Source: Candidatus Dadabacteria bacterium
GTDB lineage: Bacteria > Desulfobacterota_D > UBA1144 > Nemesobacterales > Nemesobacteraceae
Assembly: GCA_026705445.1 (NCBI GenBank)
Contig: JAPPAR010000019.1
Coordinates: forward strand, 155,340-219,339
Direction of reading: 5' to 3'
Length of the DNA stretch: 64,000 bases
Below are positions 24,519 through 32,892 of the stretch, one piece after another; within the stretch, counting starts at the first letter, position 1; every line of letters starts with the position of its first letter. The position numbers were made by a program, and so were the translations under genes. The notes below the pieces were generated by a model. It saw only the letters and a list, made by a program, of their open reading frames with translations, had not been told where the DNA came from and searched no databases.

Positions 24519-25394
24519 TTACGTGAGTCCGTAGCTCTCAAGTTCCCTTTTCAGTCTCTCGAGATTTCCCCCCGAAAGCTCGTAAAGAGGTGCCCTTATC
24601 TCGGGGCTTATTTTGCCCATCACGGCAAGAGCGGCCTTTACGGGTATCGGGTTTGATTCGACGAACAGAACCCTGCTGAGCGGCAGAAGGCGGTAGTGAA
24701 GCTCTTTAGCCCTATCAATTTCTCCTCTTGCAAAGCAGTTGTACATTTCCGATACGTCCACGGGAGCTATGTTTGCCGTCACGCTTATGAAACCCCTGCC
24801 CCCGACCGTTAAAAGCGGGTAGTTAACCGCGTCATCTCCCGAGAGAAGGATCAGGTCCTCTCCGCAGAGAAAAATGATTCTGCTTGCGTGCTCAAGCGAT
24901 CCAGAGGCTTCCTTGATGCCGATTATGTTTTCGCAGTCGCAAAAGAGCCGCTCCACAGTTTCCGGTTCTATGTTTACGACCGTGCGTCCGGGCACATTGT
25001 AAAGTATAAGGGGAACAGACGTTTTGTCGGCAATGGTGCGAAAATGCCGATAGATGCCTTCCTGGGTTGGCTTGTTGTAGTAGGGGGTTACCACCAGCGC
25101 CGCATCCGCACCGGCTTTCTCCGCGAACTTAGTGAGGCGCAGGGCTTCCTCTGTACTGTTTGATCCGGTGCCAGCGACCACGGGGACCCTTCCCCTTGCT
25201 GTCTCCACCGTGAATTTTATTACCTCTTCGTGTTCCGCGTGAGACAGGGTAGGGGATTCTCCTGTGGTTCCGACCGGAACTATACCGTGAGTTCCGCTCT
25301 CTATGTGGAACTCTATTAACTCTTCGAGCCGTCCGTAGTCAACTGCGCCGTCATCAAACGGCGTTACTATCGCTACTATAGAACCGTGTACCAC
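24519..25394 (-). CDS. dapA: 4-hydroxy-tetrahydrodipicolinate synthase
   Basis: The 291-residue TIM barrel condenses pyruvate with aspartate semialdehyde, the first committed lysine step. VPVGTTGESPTLSHAEH, YNVPGRT and the Schiff-base lysine in GIKEASG are all present. The start is a GTG at 25394 with CGGAG 8 bases upstream. The substrate comes from asd, encoded at 25937 in the same direction, with one unknown gene between. Confidence 0.96.
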   Translation of the reverse strand: MVHGSIVAIVTPFDDGAVDYGRLEELIEFHIESGTHGIVPVGTTGESPTLSHAEHEEVIKFTVETARGRVPVVAGTGSNSTEEALRLTKFAEKAGADAALVVTPYYNKPTQEGIYRHFRTIADKTSVPLILYNVPGRTVVNIEPETVERLFCDCENIIGIKEASGSLEHASRIIFLCGEDLILLSGDDAVNYPLLTVGGRGFISVTANIAPVDVSEMYNCFARGEIDRAKELHYRLLPLSRVLFVESNPIPVKAALAVMGKISPEIRAPLYELSGGNLERLKRELESYGLT

Positions 25395-25416
25395 AATTTT
25401 TCTCCGTTCCGAAAAG

Positions 25417-25944
25417 CTATAACTTAACTTTTTTGCCGCAGGAAGAACAGAAGACGCTCGCGGCAGGAATCCTTACTCCGCAGTGCATGCAGAAAAAAGT
25501 CTCTCCGGTTCCGGTGGAGAGTGAAATGGCTTCGGTTATCACCTCTTCAAATTTCTCCGAAAGTTCCTCAAACTCCTTTCTGTACTGCTGGTGAAACATT
25601 ATTACGTCTTCGGCGTCGACTGTCTTTATTTCAAGCTTAAGCCCCTTGCTCCTTGTGGAACCGAACTTGTGATGCGTTATGGTATCAAGCTCTATTTCCC
25701 TTAGAACGTTTACTCTGGAACTGTTTTTAAGTATCAGAATCCTTTTTTTCGTAAGCACAAGTATGCTTCTGAAAAAAGCGTTTCTGTCTATCCATGTCTT
25801 GGGCTTGTAAGTACAGCTCAGGGTCTGGACCGTGATAAGCACGGAATCGTCTTCCCCGAGCAGCTCCCTGAGTTCATCGGAGTCGATCCTCGGCGGCGCG
25901 AGGAAAAAATCCGAAAGCTTTTTTAAAATACCTCTCTCAGGCAT
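25417..25944 (-). CDS. unknown protein with C-terminal zinc ribbon, possible PH-like domain
   Basis: The 175-residue protein has no recognised name. Residues about 35-110 (SVLITVQTL..., SILVLTKKRILILKNSS, EIELDTITHHKFGSTRS, KGLKLEIKT) look like a bacterial PH-like domain. A helical stretch follows, and the C-terminus has FFCMHCGVRIP and FCSSCGKK, two CXXC knuckles of a zinc ribbon. Its start overlaps asd by 8 bases, so it is coupled to lysine/threonine pathway genes without an obvious link. Confidence 0.8.
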   Translation of the reverse strand: MPERGILKKLSDFFLAPPRIDSDELRELLGEDDSVLITVQTLSCTYKPKTWIDRNAFFRSILVLTKKRILILKNSSRVNVLREIELDTITHHKFGSTRSKGLKLEIKTVDAEDVIMFHQQYRKEFEELSEKFEEVITEAISLSTGTGETFFCMHCGVRIPAASVFCSSCGKKVKL

Positions 25945-26968
25945 GGTTTCTGACCAGAAGCTCCGCTATCTGCACCGCGTTAAGAGCTGCACCTTTCCTT
26001 AACTGGTCTCCGCTCACCCACAGGGAAAGGCCGTTTCTGACCGTGTAGTCCTCCCTGATTCTTCCGACGAAGCAGTCATCTTTCCCGGAACTTTCAACCG
26101 GCATCGGGTAGTCGGAATTCTCCGGGTCGTCAGCGAGCGAGACCCCTGGAAAATTCCTGACGGCCTCCCTTGCATCCTCCGCGGTCACCTTTCTTTCTGT
26201 TTCAAGGTTAAGTGAAACCGAGTGGGACCGGAAGACGGGAACCCGCACCGTCGTCGCCGTGAGCACTATTGAGTCATCCTCAAGTATCTTGCGCGTTTCA
26301 TTGTGAAGCTTCATTTCTTCCTTTGTGTAGCCGCTTTCCGTAAAGGAGTCTATGTGCGGGATCACGTTAAAGGCTATCTGGTGGGGAAACGTGTTTGTTT
26401 CCTTCGGGAGCTCTCCGCTTTCGGACCAGTTTCGCATCTGGCTTTCAAGCTCCGCTATCCCACCGGCTCCCGCTCCTGAGACTGCCTGAAAACTCGTCGC
26501 CACCACCCTCTTTATTCTTGATACGTTGTAAATGGGTGCAAGAGCCATAAGGGCTACCGCAGTCGTGCAGTTGGGGTTGGCAACTATTCCCTTTTTTTCG
26601 TGAAGCGCGGCGGCTTGGGGATTTATCTCGGGTATTACCAGGGGAATCTCGGGGTCCATACGAAACGCCGAACTGTTGTCGATAACCACCGCTCCGCTTG
26701 AGACGGCGCAGTCCGCGTAATTTCTGCTTCTTTCTGAGCCCGCGGAAAAAAGGGCTATGTCCATGCCACGAAAGGAGTCCTCGCCCAGTACAGAAACGGT
26801 TATCTCCCTTCCACAGAAACTGTATTTTCTCCCTCGGGAACGCTCGGAAGCGATAAGGCGCAGTTCTCCCACGGGGAAACTTCTTTCCTCGAGTATTCGC
26901 ATCATCTCCTGTCCCACGGCACCAGTGGCTCCCGCTATCGCCACATTGTATTTTTGCTTTCTTTCCAT
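25937..26968 (-). CDS. asd: aspartate-semialdehyde dehydrogenase
   Basis: The 343-residue enzyme makes aspartate semialdehyde for lysine, methionine and threonine synthesis. The nucleotide-binding GATGAVGQEM, the catalytic cysteine in ANPNCTT and the VSGAGAGGIAEL segment mark the family. Its ATG overlaps the stop of the upstream isomerase gene by one base (TGATG). Aspartokinase, the preceding enzyme, is encoded far away at 54247. Confidence 0.96.
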   Translation of the reverse strand: MERKQKYNVAIAGATGAVGQEMMRILEERSFPVGELRLIASERSRGRKYSFCGREITVSVLGEDSFRGMDIALFSAGSERSRNYADCAVSSGAVVIDNSSAFRMDPEIPLVIPEINPQAAALHEKKGIVANPNCTTAVALMALAPIYNVSRIKRVVATSFQAVSGAGAGGIAELESQMRNWSESGELPKETNTFPHQIAFNVIPHIDSFTESGYTKEEMKLHNETRKILEDDSIVLTATTVRVPVFRSHSVSLNLETERKVTAEDAREAVRNFPGVSLADDPENSDYPMPVESSGKDDCFVGRIREDYTVRNGLSLWVSGDQLRKGAALNAVQIAELLVRNHA

Positions 26969-27420
26969 CAGTCCGTCCGGTTGTGGTACTTCGATTCGAT
27001 CCCGGCCACTTTTTCTATGTTTTCCTTCTCCGAGGGGTCGGGTTTGCTGCTGAACCAGGCGTCGAGGATTTCCCTGGCTACGTCAGGGGATACCAGACGC
27101 AGGCTCATGGCAAGTACATTCGCGTCATTCCACATGCGTGCCCCGGCGGCTGTCTTTGAGTCCGTGCACAGAGCCGCCCTTATTCCCGGGACCTTGTTCG
27201 CGGCAATGCTTACCCCCGTTCCCGTCGAGCAGAACAGTATTCCCTGGTCGCACTCTTCCCCGGAGACAGCCTCGGCTACCTGCTCTGCAACTTCCGTCCA
27301 TTCCACGTTCTTATCCGCAAGCGGTCCGAAGAGTTCAACTTGCATGTCTCTTTTGCGAAGCTCCTCTATTACCTCGTCGGTCAGAGCATTCTTTTCATCA
27401 CTTCCAACGGCGATTTTCAT
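26968..27420 (-). CDS. RpiB/LacA/LacB family sugar-phosphate isomerase (divergent)
   Basis: The 150-residue protein keeps the core of the RpiB family, with the catalytic cysteine in GILFCSTGTGVSIAANKVPG and ANVLAMSLRL. It departs at sites usually held by histidine: the start reads GSDEKN rather than GSDHAG, and GARMWNDAN has tryptophan where RpiB has histidine. It belongs to a subgroup also seen in other phyla, whose substrate is uncertain; ribose-5-phosphate isomerase B is the nearest label. It is coupled to asd. Confidence 0.8.
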   Translation of the reverse strand: MKIAVGSDEKNALTDEVIEELRKRDMQVELFGPLADKNVEWTEVAEQVAEAVSGEECDQGILFCSTGTGVSIAANKVPGIRAALCTDSKTAAGARMWNDANVLAMSLRLVSPDVAREILDAWFSSKPDPSEKENIEKVAGIESKYHNRTD

Positions 27421-27589
27421 CTTCGAAATCTCCTTTCTTTCGAAATCATTTAAAAAACAAAAAGCCGGAAATTAAATGATCCGAAAAGCCACAGAAAAAG
27501 CAATGCCTAAAATATATGCAATTCCCAATATATTGTACGCAAAACAAGCAGAAGAAGAAAAAATCCGCAGAGAGAATAATCCGTAAACT

Positions 27590-28873
27590 TTAAAGCCAGT
27601 CCCTTGCGGGGACCGACAAAAATTCTTCAACAGGAATTCCTCCCTCGCCGATCAATAGACAGCTTTTGGGTTTAAACCGCTTCTCAAACTCCTTCAGTCC
27701 GCTTATATTTGCCTTTCGCACCCCGCTTTTGACTTCAAAAGCGACGATCTTAGGACCGCGTTTAAGAACAAAATCCACCTCATAGTTTTTGTCTCTCCAG
27801 TAATAAACGCTGATATTGTCCTGTATTCCGGTGTTAAAGAGGTGGGCGCCTACGGCACTCTCGACAAGCCGTCCCCAGAAACTTCGGTCCGCCCTTGCTT
27901 CCTCAAATGTGTATTCGGAACAAGCGGACATAAGCGCCGTATTCAGCACGTTAAGTTTTGGACTTGACGCTCTGCTGCGCAAGCTGGCGCCTGAGTACTT
28001 CTCAAGACCGGTAATAAGACCGGCTTTTGAAAGTAGGTCCAGATAATGGGCCAAGGTAGTTGTATTTCCGGCATCTTTCAGCTGACCGAGCATCTTGTTG
28101 TATGAGAGTATCTGTCCTGAATACTGGGCACTCAGTTCAAACAGTCTTTTCAGTAATGCCGGTTTGTCTACACGGCGCAACGAAAGAATGTCTCGCTCGA
28201 TATTAGGTTCAACCAAGGCGCCGGAAACATACCGCTGCCAGTCTTCTTGCCTGTGAACCAGCGGCGCGACGCCGGGGTAGCCTCCGAAATAGATGTAACT
28301 CTGAAGATCGAAGTCAAACCCGGAGGACATTTCCGTAAACGACCAGTGAGTTAGGCGGATGGGGAAAAAACGTCCGGCAAGGCTTTCTGTCAGACCAGTC
28401 TGCATAATAAGTGGCGCAGAACCCAGGAGAACAACACGCAGAGGGCAATCATTGCGCCTGTCCGCGTCCCATAAACCCTTAACCGTTTCGGACCAGTTTG
28501 GTATTTTCTGAATTTCATCAAGCACTAAAATAAATCCTTGCCCCGAACGCCAGGTTTCTCTCCTGGCCTGTTCCCATTTCCTTATAAGCCACGTTGAGTC
28601 TTTTTCCTCGCTGATAATACTGTCTTTGTCAGATATAGTGGTAGACTCTCGGTTCGTATCGGGTGACAGATGGGATGGGGGCAAGTTCGGCTCGCCTACA
28701 AGCAGATACAGACTGCGTATCTCTACTTGATCCAGTGCTTGCAGGATAAGGGTGGTTTTACCTGACTGGCGAGGTCCGGTGATAATTGTGATGAATTTTG
28801 GCTCTTGGTTGAGATGTCTGATAACATCTGATATTATTGGGCGTATATAGACTTTCATGGGCATTTGCTTCAT
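27590..28873 (-). CDS. AAA ATPase with DUF4143 domain
   Basis: The protein of about 427 residues has a Walker A motif GPRQSGKTT at about residues 33-41, a Walker B-like ILVLDEIQKIP, and a C-terminal DUF4143 region that contains a PD-(D/E)XK-like stretch (YEVDFVLKRGPKIVAFEVKSG). Such proteins are common, often in accessory regions, and their role is not settled. Three in-frame ATGs near the start (28873, 28864, 28858) leave the true start open. The region is bounded by AT-rich sequence. Confidence 0.88.
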   Translation of the reverse strand: MKQMPMKVYIRPIISDVIRHLNQEPKFITIITGPRQSGKTTLILQALDQVEIRSLYLLVGEPNLPPSHLSPDTNRESTTISDKDSIISEEKDSTWLIRKWEQARRETWRSGQGFILVLDEIQKIPNWSETVKGLWDADRRNDCPLRVVLLGSAPLIMQTGLTESLAGRFFPIRLTHWSFTEMSSGFDFDLQSYIYFGGYPGVAPLVHRQEDWQRYVSGALVEPNIERDILSLRRVDKPALLKRLFELSAQYSGQILSYNKMLGQLKDAGNTTTLAHYLDLLSKAGLITGLEKYSGASLRSRASSPKLNVLNTALMSACSEYTFEEARADRSFWGRLVESAVGAHLFNTGIQDNISVYYWRDKNYEVDFVLKRGPKIVAFEVKSGVRKANISGLKEFEKRFKPKSCLLIGEGGIPVEEFLSVPARDWL

Positions 28874-28891
28874 TGAGAATTTTTACTCAAT
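28872..28891. repeat. short inverted repeat over the ATPase start
   Basis: ATTGAG at 28872-28877 and CTCAAT at 28886-28891 pair perfectly across 8 bases. The first possible ATG of the ATPase gene lies at its edge, so it could hide the start codon or act as an operator. It lies in the 62-base divergent gap before the gene at 28936. Confidence 0.4.
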
Positions 28892-28935
28892 AGAGTAGTC
28901 ATCTTTAAAAAAAGATCAAATTTTTAAACAAGCAG

Positions 28936-30843
28936 ATGACAGAAATGTCGTACCGGCAAAATTCACAGCGTTATACTGGCACTGACAGTTTTTCATGTCG
29001 TGAACCCGGAAAGGGATGTGAGTCCTGCTCACAAAGGCAATGGCGGCAGGCATTCAGCCGGTTTGGTGTTCTTGTTGTCCTTGCGGCTTTTGCCTTACTG
29101 TCGCTACTTGCCTGTCTTGATGACAGCGATAGTCCGAGCATCACCGACCAGCTCAGAAAAAATGCCGAGGCGTTTGAGTACTCAATCGGGAAAATCGGCG
29201 AAACCCTTACCCTTGCCACTGTATCAGAGCCTAGTACGCTGAACCCGGCCCTTGCAAAGGATGCAGCTTCATCTGACGTTCTGGGATATCTTTTTGAGGG
29301 TCTCACCGAAGTTTCCTGGCTGACCGATCAGGTAGAACCGGCACTGGCAGAGTCCTGGACGCGTTCGCAGGACGGTCTTGTGTGGGTATTCTCTTTGCGA
29401 AATGATGTCGTGTGGCACGACGGTACGCCTTTTACCGCCCACGACGTGGAATTCACATTCAACCGCATTATCTATAACGACGAGATAGACTCAGCTGACC
29501 AGGAGGAGTTTAATTTCCGGTTTCTGGATGAAGATACGGGAACCTGGGCGGAGGAACCCATGACCGTTACTGCTCTTAATGACTATACGGTTCTTTGCGT
29601 TCTGCCTGTGCCCTTTGCGACGTTCCTTCGCTCAATGGAAACCAACATCTATCCGAAGCACATACTTGAATCTCATGTCGAAGCCGGCACTTTCGCGACG
29701 GTGTGGAATATAGACACAGACCCTGCCGAGGTCATCGGCACCGGTCCCTTTACAATAGAGCGCTATGTCCCCAAGCAACGAGTGGTACTGCGCCGCAACC
29801 CTAACTACTGGCTCAGGGACGGGGAGGGCAGCCGCCTGCCGTACCTGGAGAGAGTTGTTCACATTATTGTCCCCGATTTTGATACAGAGCTTGCAAGATT
29901 CAAGGCAGGGGATGCGGATATTCACACCGTCAAGGGCGGGGAATTTGCGGAACTCGAATCTCTGCAGACGCAGGGCAATTTCAAGATTCACAGGCGAGGC
30001 CCTGGTTTCGGTTCGACCTTTCTTACCTTTAACATGAATCCCGGCAGAAACCCGGATACTATGGCCCCCTATGTGGCGGGGGAGAAACTTGCCTGGTTTC
30101 AGAACGTGGAGTTCCGCCGGGCTGTTGTCCACAGTGTGGACAAAGACAGGATTATCCGGGATGTGCAGCACGGGCTTGGCTACCCCCAGTGGTCTTCGAT
30201 AAGTCCCGCGGCTGGGGATTTTCATAATCCCGAAGTCCGACGGTATGAGTACGACATCGCGGAAGCCAACCGTATTCTCGATGGTCTCGGCTGGATGGAT
30301 ACAGACGGGGACGGGGTCAGGGAAGACTCGATGGGTAACTCGATTATTTTCTCGCTTGTGACTAACAAGAACAACAGCGTACGTGTAGAGATCGGCATGA
30401 TAATTCAGGAAGGTTTGAGAGATATAGGAGTCAAGGCTGATTACAGGCTGCTTGAGTTCGGGGATGTTGTTTCCCGACTGACAAGCTCCTATGATTGGGA
30501 AGCTGTGATTATCGGTCTTACCGGGGAACCTGACCCGCATGACGGCATTTCCTCATGGCACAGCAGCGGAGGCTTTCACCTGTGGTATCCTGAACAGCCT
30601 GAGCCTGCAACGCAGTGGGAGGCTGAAATAGATGATATTTACGTAAGGGCAAGCCAGGAACTTGATCACAGCAGGCGCGTTGAGCTTTACCACCGCGCCC
30701 AGCAAATAGCGGCCGAGAACGTGCCTTTTATATATACGACCTACTCGGAACGGATAAGTGCGGTCCGAAATGTCTTCGGCAACACAACACCCACTTTGTA
30801 CGGACTCTGGGACATCCGCTATCTCTACCGGACCGATCTGTAG
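28936..30843 (+). CDS. peptide/nickel-type ABC transporter substrate-binding lipoprotein (SBP family 5)
   Basis: The 635-residue protein has a hydrophobic segment at about 43-59 ending in a lipobox LLAC (C60), so the mature part is a lipoprotein. The rest is a family 5 solute-binding protein: TVSEPSTLNPALAKDA, AESWTRSQDGLVWVFSLRNDVVWHDGTPF, IGTGPFTIERY. The 42 residues before the signal are unusually long and hold C21, C28 and C31. No permease or ATPase subunits lie nearby, so its transporter is elsewhere. Confidence 0.88.
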   Translation: MTEMSYRQNSQRYTGTDSFSCREPGKGCESCSQRQWRQAFSRFGVLVVLAAFALLSLLACLDDSDSPSITDQLRKNAEAFEYSIGKIGETLTLATVSEPSTLNPALAKDAASSDVLGYLFEGLTEVSWLTDQVEPALAESWTRSQDGLVWVFSLRNDVVWHDGTPFTAHDVEFTFNRIIYNDEIDSADQEEFNFRFLDEDTGTWAEEPMTVTALNDYTVLCVLPVPFATFLRSMETNIYPKHILESHVEAGTFATVWNIDTDPAEVIGTGPFTIERYVPKQRVVLRRNPNYWLRDGEGSRLPYLERVVHIIVPDFDTELARFKAGDADIHTVKGGEFAELESLQTQGNFKIHRRGPGFGSTFLTFNMNPGRNPDTMAPYVAGEKLAWFQNVEFRRAVVHSVDKDRIIRDVQHGLGYPQWSSISPAAGDFHNPEVRRYEYDIAEANRILDGLGWMDTDGDGVREDSMGNSIIFSLVTNKNNSVRVEIGMIIQEGLRDIGVKADYRLLEFGDVVSRLTSSYDWEAVIIGLTGEPDPHDGISSWHSSGGFHLWYPEQPEPATQWEAEIDDIYVRASQELDHSRRVELYHRAQQIAAENVPFIYTTYSERISAVRNVFGNTTPTLYGLWDIRYLYRTDL

Positions 30844-30880
30844 CGGGGACTCCGGGTTTGCGGATGAGCGTTCTCTATTC

Positions 30881-30908
30881 TTGACACCAACTCCCTAGTA
30901 TTTATAAT
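30881..30908 (+). promoter_or_regulatory. consensus sigma-70 promoter ahead of etfBA
   Basis: TTGACA at 30881-30886 and TATAAT at 30903-30908 are both perfect, with a 16-base spacer. The start would fall near 30915, about 85 bases before etfB. It is one of the strongest promoter sequences in the window. Confidence 0.75.
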
Positions 30909-30921
30909 GATACGCCTAGCG

Positions 30922-30951
30922 AGGAGTGAGCTTTTCCGCTCCTTTTTTTTT
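30922..30951 (+). terminator. intrinsic terminator in the etfBA leader
   Basis: AGGAGTG (30922-30928) pairs with CGCTCCT (30937-30943) including one G-T pair, with an 8-base loop and a run of nine T at 30943-30951. It lies only about 7 bases after the predicted start site of the promoter at 30881 and before etfB. It could end readthrough from the upstream gene, or attenuate etfBA transcription. Confidence 0.65.
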
Positions 30952-30998
30952 AGATTTTCATCTCTATTTAAATCAGTCCAGCATGGAGGTAGTATCAG

Positions 30999-31841
30999 GT
31001 GAAGATAGTGGTTTTTATAACACAGACGCAGGACACCGAAGCGAGAATAAAAGTCGGTTCCTCTGGCGATTCCATAGACACAGAAGGCATGAAATGGATC
31101 ATGAATCCTTACGATGAATTCGCCGTTGAGGAAGCCATCAGGACCAAAGAGACATACGGGGGCGAAGTTGTTCTGATCACGGCGGGCCCGCAGCGCGCCT
31201 CGCAGGCGTTGCTCCAAGGGCTTGCAATGGGTTCTGATTCCGCGGTGCATATTTTAGATGAAGCTCTCGGGGAGACCGTTGATTCCCTTGTCCTCTCAAA
31301 ACTGGTCGCGTCGGAACTTGGAAAGATCGAGGGAGTGGACCTGATTTTCACGGGGATGAAGATCATTGACGAGGAGTCAGTTCAGGTGGGCATACAGGTA
31401 GCCGAGGAACTGGGAATTGCGCACCTTGCGCTTGTAAGCAAAGTGATTGACGTGAAGCCGGATGAGAAAAAGCTTGTCTGCCAGAAGGAGATTGATGGCG
31501 GAAGCGTTTCCGTCGAGGTTTCTCTCCCGGCCCTTATAACCTGTCCAGACGCTATGAACGAGCCTCGTTACGCTTCCGTTCCCAATATAATGAAGGCGAA
31601 GAGAAAACCGATGAAAACAGTTTCCCTGGACGATGTGGATTTCGGTTCCCTCGGCATCAGCAGGGATGCCGTGGGCAAATCCGGGGCGAAGATAAAAACA
31701 GTGAATCTTGAGGTTCCCGAAGTGGAGAGAAAGCTTAGAGTCATAAAGGGAAGTGACGAGACCACTGTCAAGGGAGACGAGATTGCCGAGTCCGCGAGGG
31801 AGCTTGTTAAGCTTTTGAGAGATGACGCGAAGGTCATATGA
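30999..31841 (+). CDS. etfB: electron transfer flavoprotein subunit beta
   Basis: The 280-residue protein starts at a GTG (30999) with GGAGG about 10 bases upstream. It is the AMP-binding beta subunit of the FAD-containing ETF, which collects electrons from acyl-CoA and other dehydrogenases. MNPYDEFAVEEAIRTKE, DLIFTGMKIIDEESVQVG and SLPALITCPDAMNEPRY are family motifs. etfA follows after 58 bases. No ETF:quinone oxidoreductase is in the window. Confidence 0.95.
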   Translation: MKIVVFITQTQDTEARIKVGSSGDSIDTEGMKWIMNPYDEFAVEEAIRTKETYGGEVVLITAGPQRASQALLQGLAMGSDSAVHILDEALGETVDSLVLSKLVASELGKIEGVDLIFTGMKIIDEESVQVGIQVAEELGIAHLALVSKVIDVKPDEKKLVCQKEIDGGSVSVEVSLPALITCPDAMNEPRYASVPNIMKAKRKPMKTVSLDDVDFGSLGISRDAVGKSGAKIKTVNLEVPEVERKLRVIKGSDETTVKGDEIAESARELVKLLRDDAKVI

Positions 31842-31899
31842 TCCGGGATATCCGGTATTGCTTTATCACAAGAAAGTATCGCTAGGAGGCTTGAGTTAA

Positions 31900-32883
31900 A
31901 TGAGCAGTGAAATCTGGGTTGTTGCTGATATAAAGGCTGACGGACAGATAAGAAAGGTGACGTTTGAGGTTCTCTCCGAGGCCAGAAGAAAACTTGGAGG
32001 TTCTGTCTGCGCGGTGTTGCTTGGAAGCGGCGTTGCGGACAAGGCTTCTGAGCTTGCAGGCTACGGAGCGGAGAAAATCTACGTGGTAGACAATCCAAAC
32101 CTCAGGGATTTTAATCCCGACGGTTACGTGAAAGCCCTTTGCGAACTTATAAGGAAGCACTCTCCCGCGGTTGTGCTCTCAGGCAACACGGCTTTTGCAG
32201 AGGATTACATGCCCGCGGTAGCTTCAGGCGTGAGTTCGGGGCTTGCCATGGACTGCGTGGATATAGGAATGACCGACGACGGAAGGCTCAGGATAAAAAG
32301 GTATTCACACTCAAGCAGAGCGATATCCACCCAGGAGTTTGCTGGCGACGGAAGCGCCATGATCGCCACAATAAGGCCCAATTCCTTTAAGGAGGAAGAG
32401 TCGGCCGGCGCGGGTCAGGTAGTTAACGAGGATGCGGGGATTACGGATGCCGACATAAGGATTAAGGTGATTGAAATGAAAACCAAGGAATCCGACCGGC
32501 CTGAGCTTACCGAGGCGGAAAGAGTGGTCTCCGGCGGCAGAGGCCTTGGGAGTGAGGAGAATTTCAATCACATATACGATCTCGCGGATCTGCTTGGCGC
32601 GGCCGCCGGGGCGACAAGAGCCGCGGTCGACGCGGGATACTGTCCATATGACATGCAGGTCGGCCAGACTGGAAAGGCGGTATCTCCAGTGCTTTACGTT
32701 GCGGTCGCCATATCCGGTTCGGTACAGCATTTCTCCGGCATGGGTTCATCAAAGGTCATAGTCTCCATAAACAAGGATCCGGAAGCCCCGATTTTCGCGA
32801 AATCCGATTATGGAATCTGCGGAGACCTTTTCCAGGTCCTTCCCCCTCTTACGGAGGAACTCAAAAAAGCCTTGTCCGAGTAA
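31900..32883 (+). CDS. etfA: electron transfer flavoprotein subunit alpha
   Basis: The 327-residue protein has the FAD-binding C-terminal half with SGGRGLGSEENF, AVDAGYCPYDMQVGQTGK, SGSVQHFSGM and INKDPEAPIFAKSDYGI. An AGGAGG site precedes the ATG. With EtfB it would form the soluble heterodimer. The gene ends 9 bases from the convergent murI. Confidence 0.96.
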   Translation: MSSEIWVVADIKADGQIRKVTFEVLSEARRKLGGSVCAVLLGSGVADKASELAGYGAEKIYVVDNPNLRDFNPDGYVKALCELIRKHSPAVVLSGNTAFAEDYMPAVASGVSSGLAMDCVDIGMTDDGRLRIKRYSHSSRAISTQEFAGDGSAMIATIRPNSFKEEESAGAGQVVNEDAGITDADIRIKVIEMKTKESDRPELTEAERVVSGGRGLGSEENFNHIYDLADLLGAAAGATRAAVDAGYCPYDMQVGQTGKAVSPVLYVAVAISGSVQHFSGMGSSKVIVSINKDPEAPIFAKSDYGICGDLFQVLPPLTEELKKALSE

Positions 32884-32892
32884 CGAAACTCG

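Noticed and set aside
29632..30540. 302-codon open frame on the minus strand
   Set aside because: It runs antisense to the substrate-binding protein gene, which has clear family motifs; the antisense frame has no recognisable protein features.
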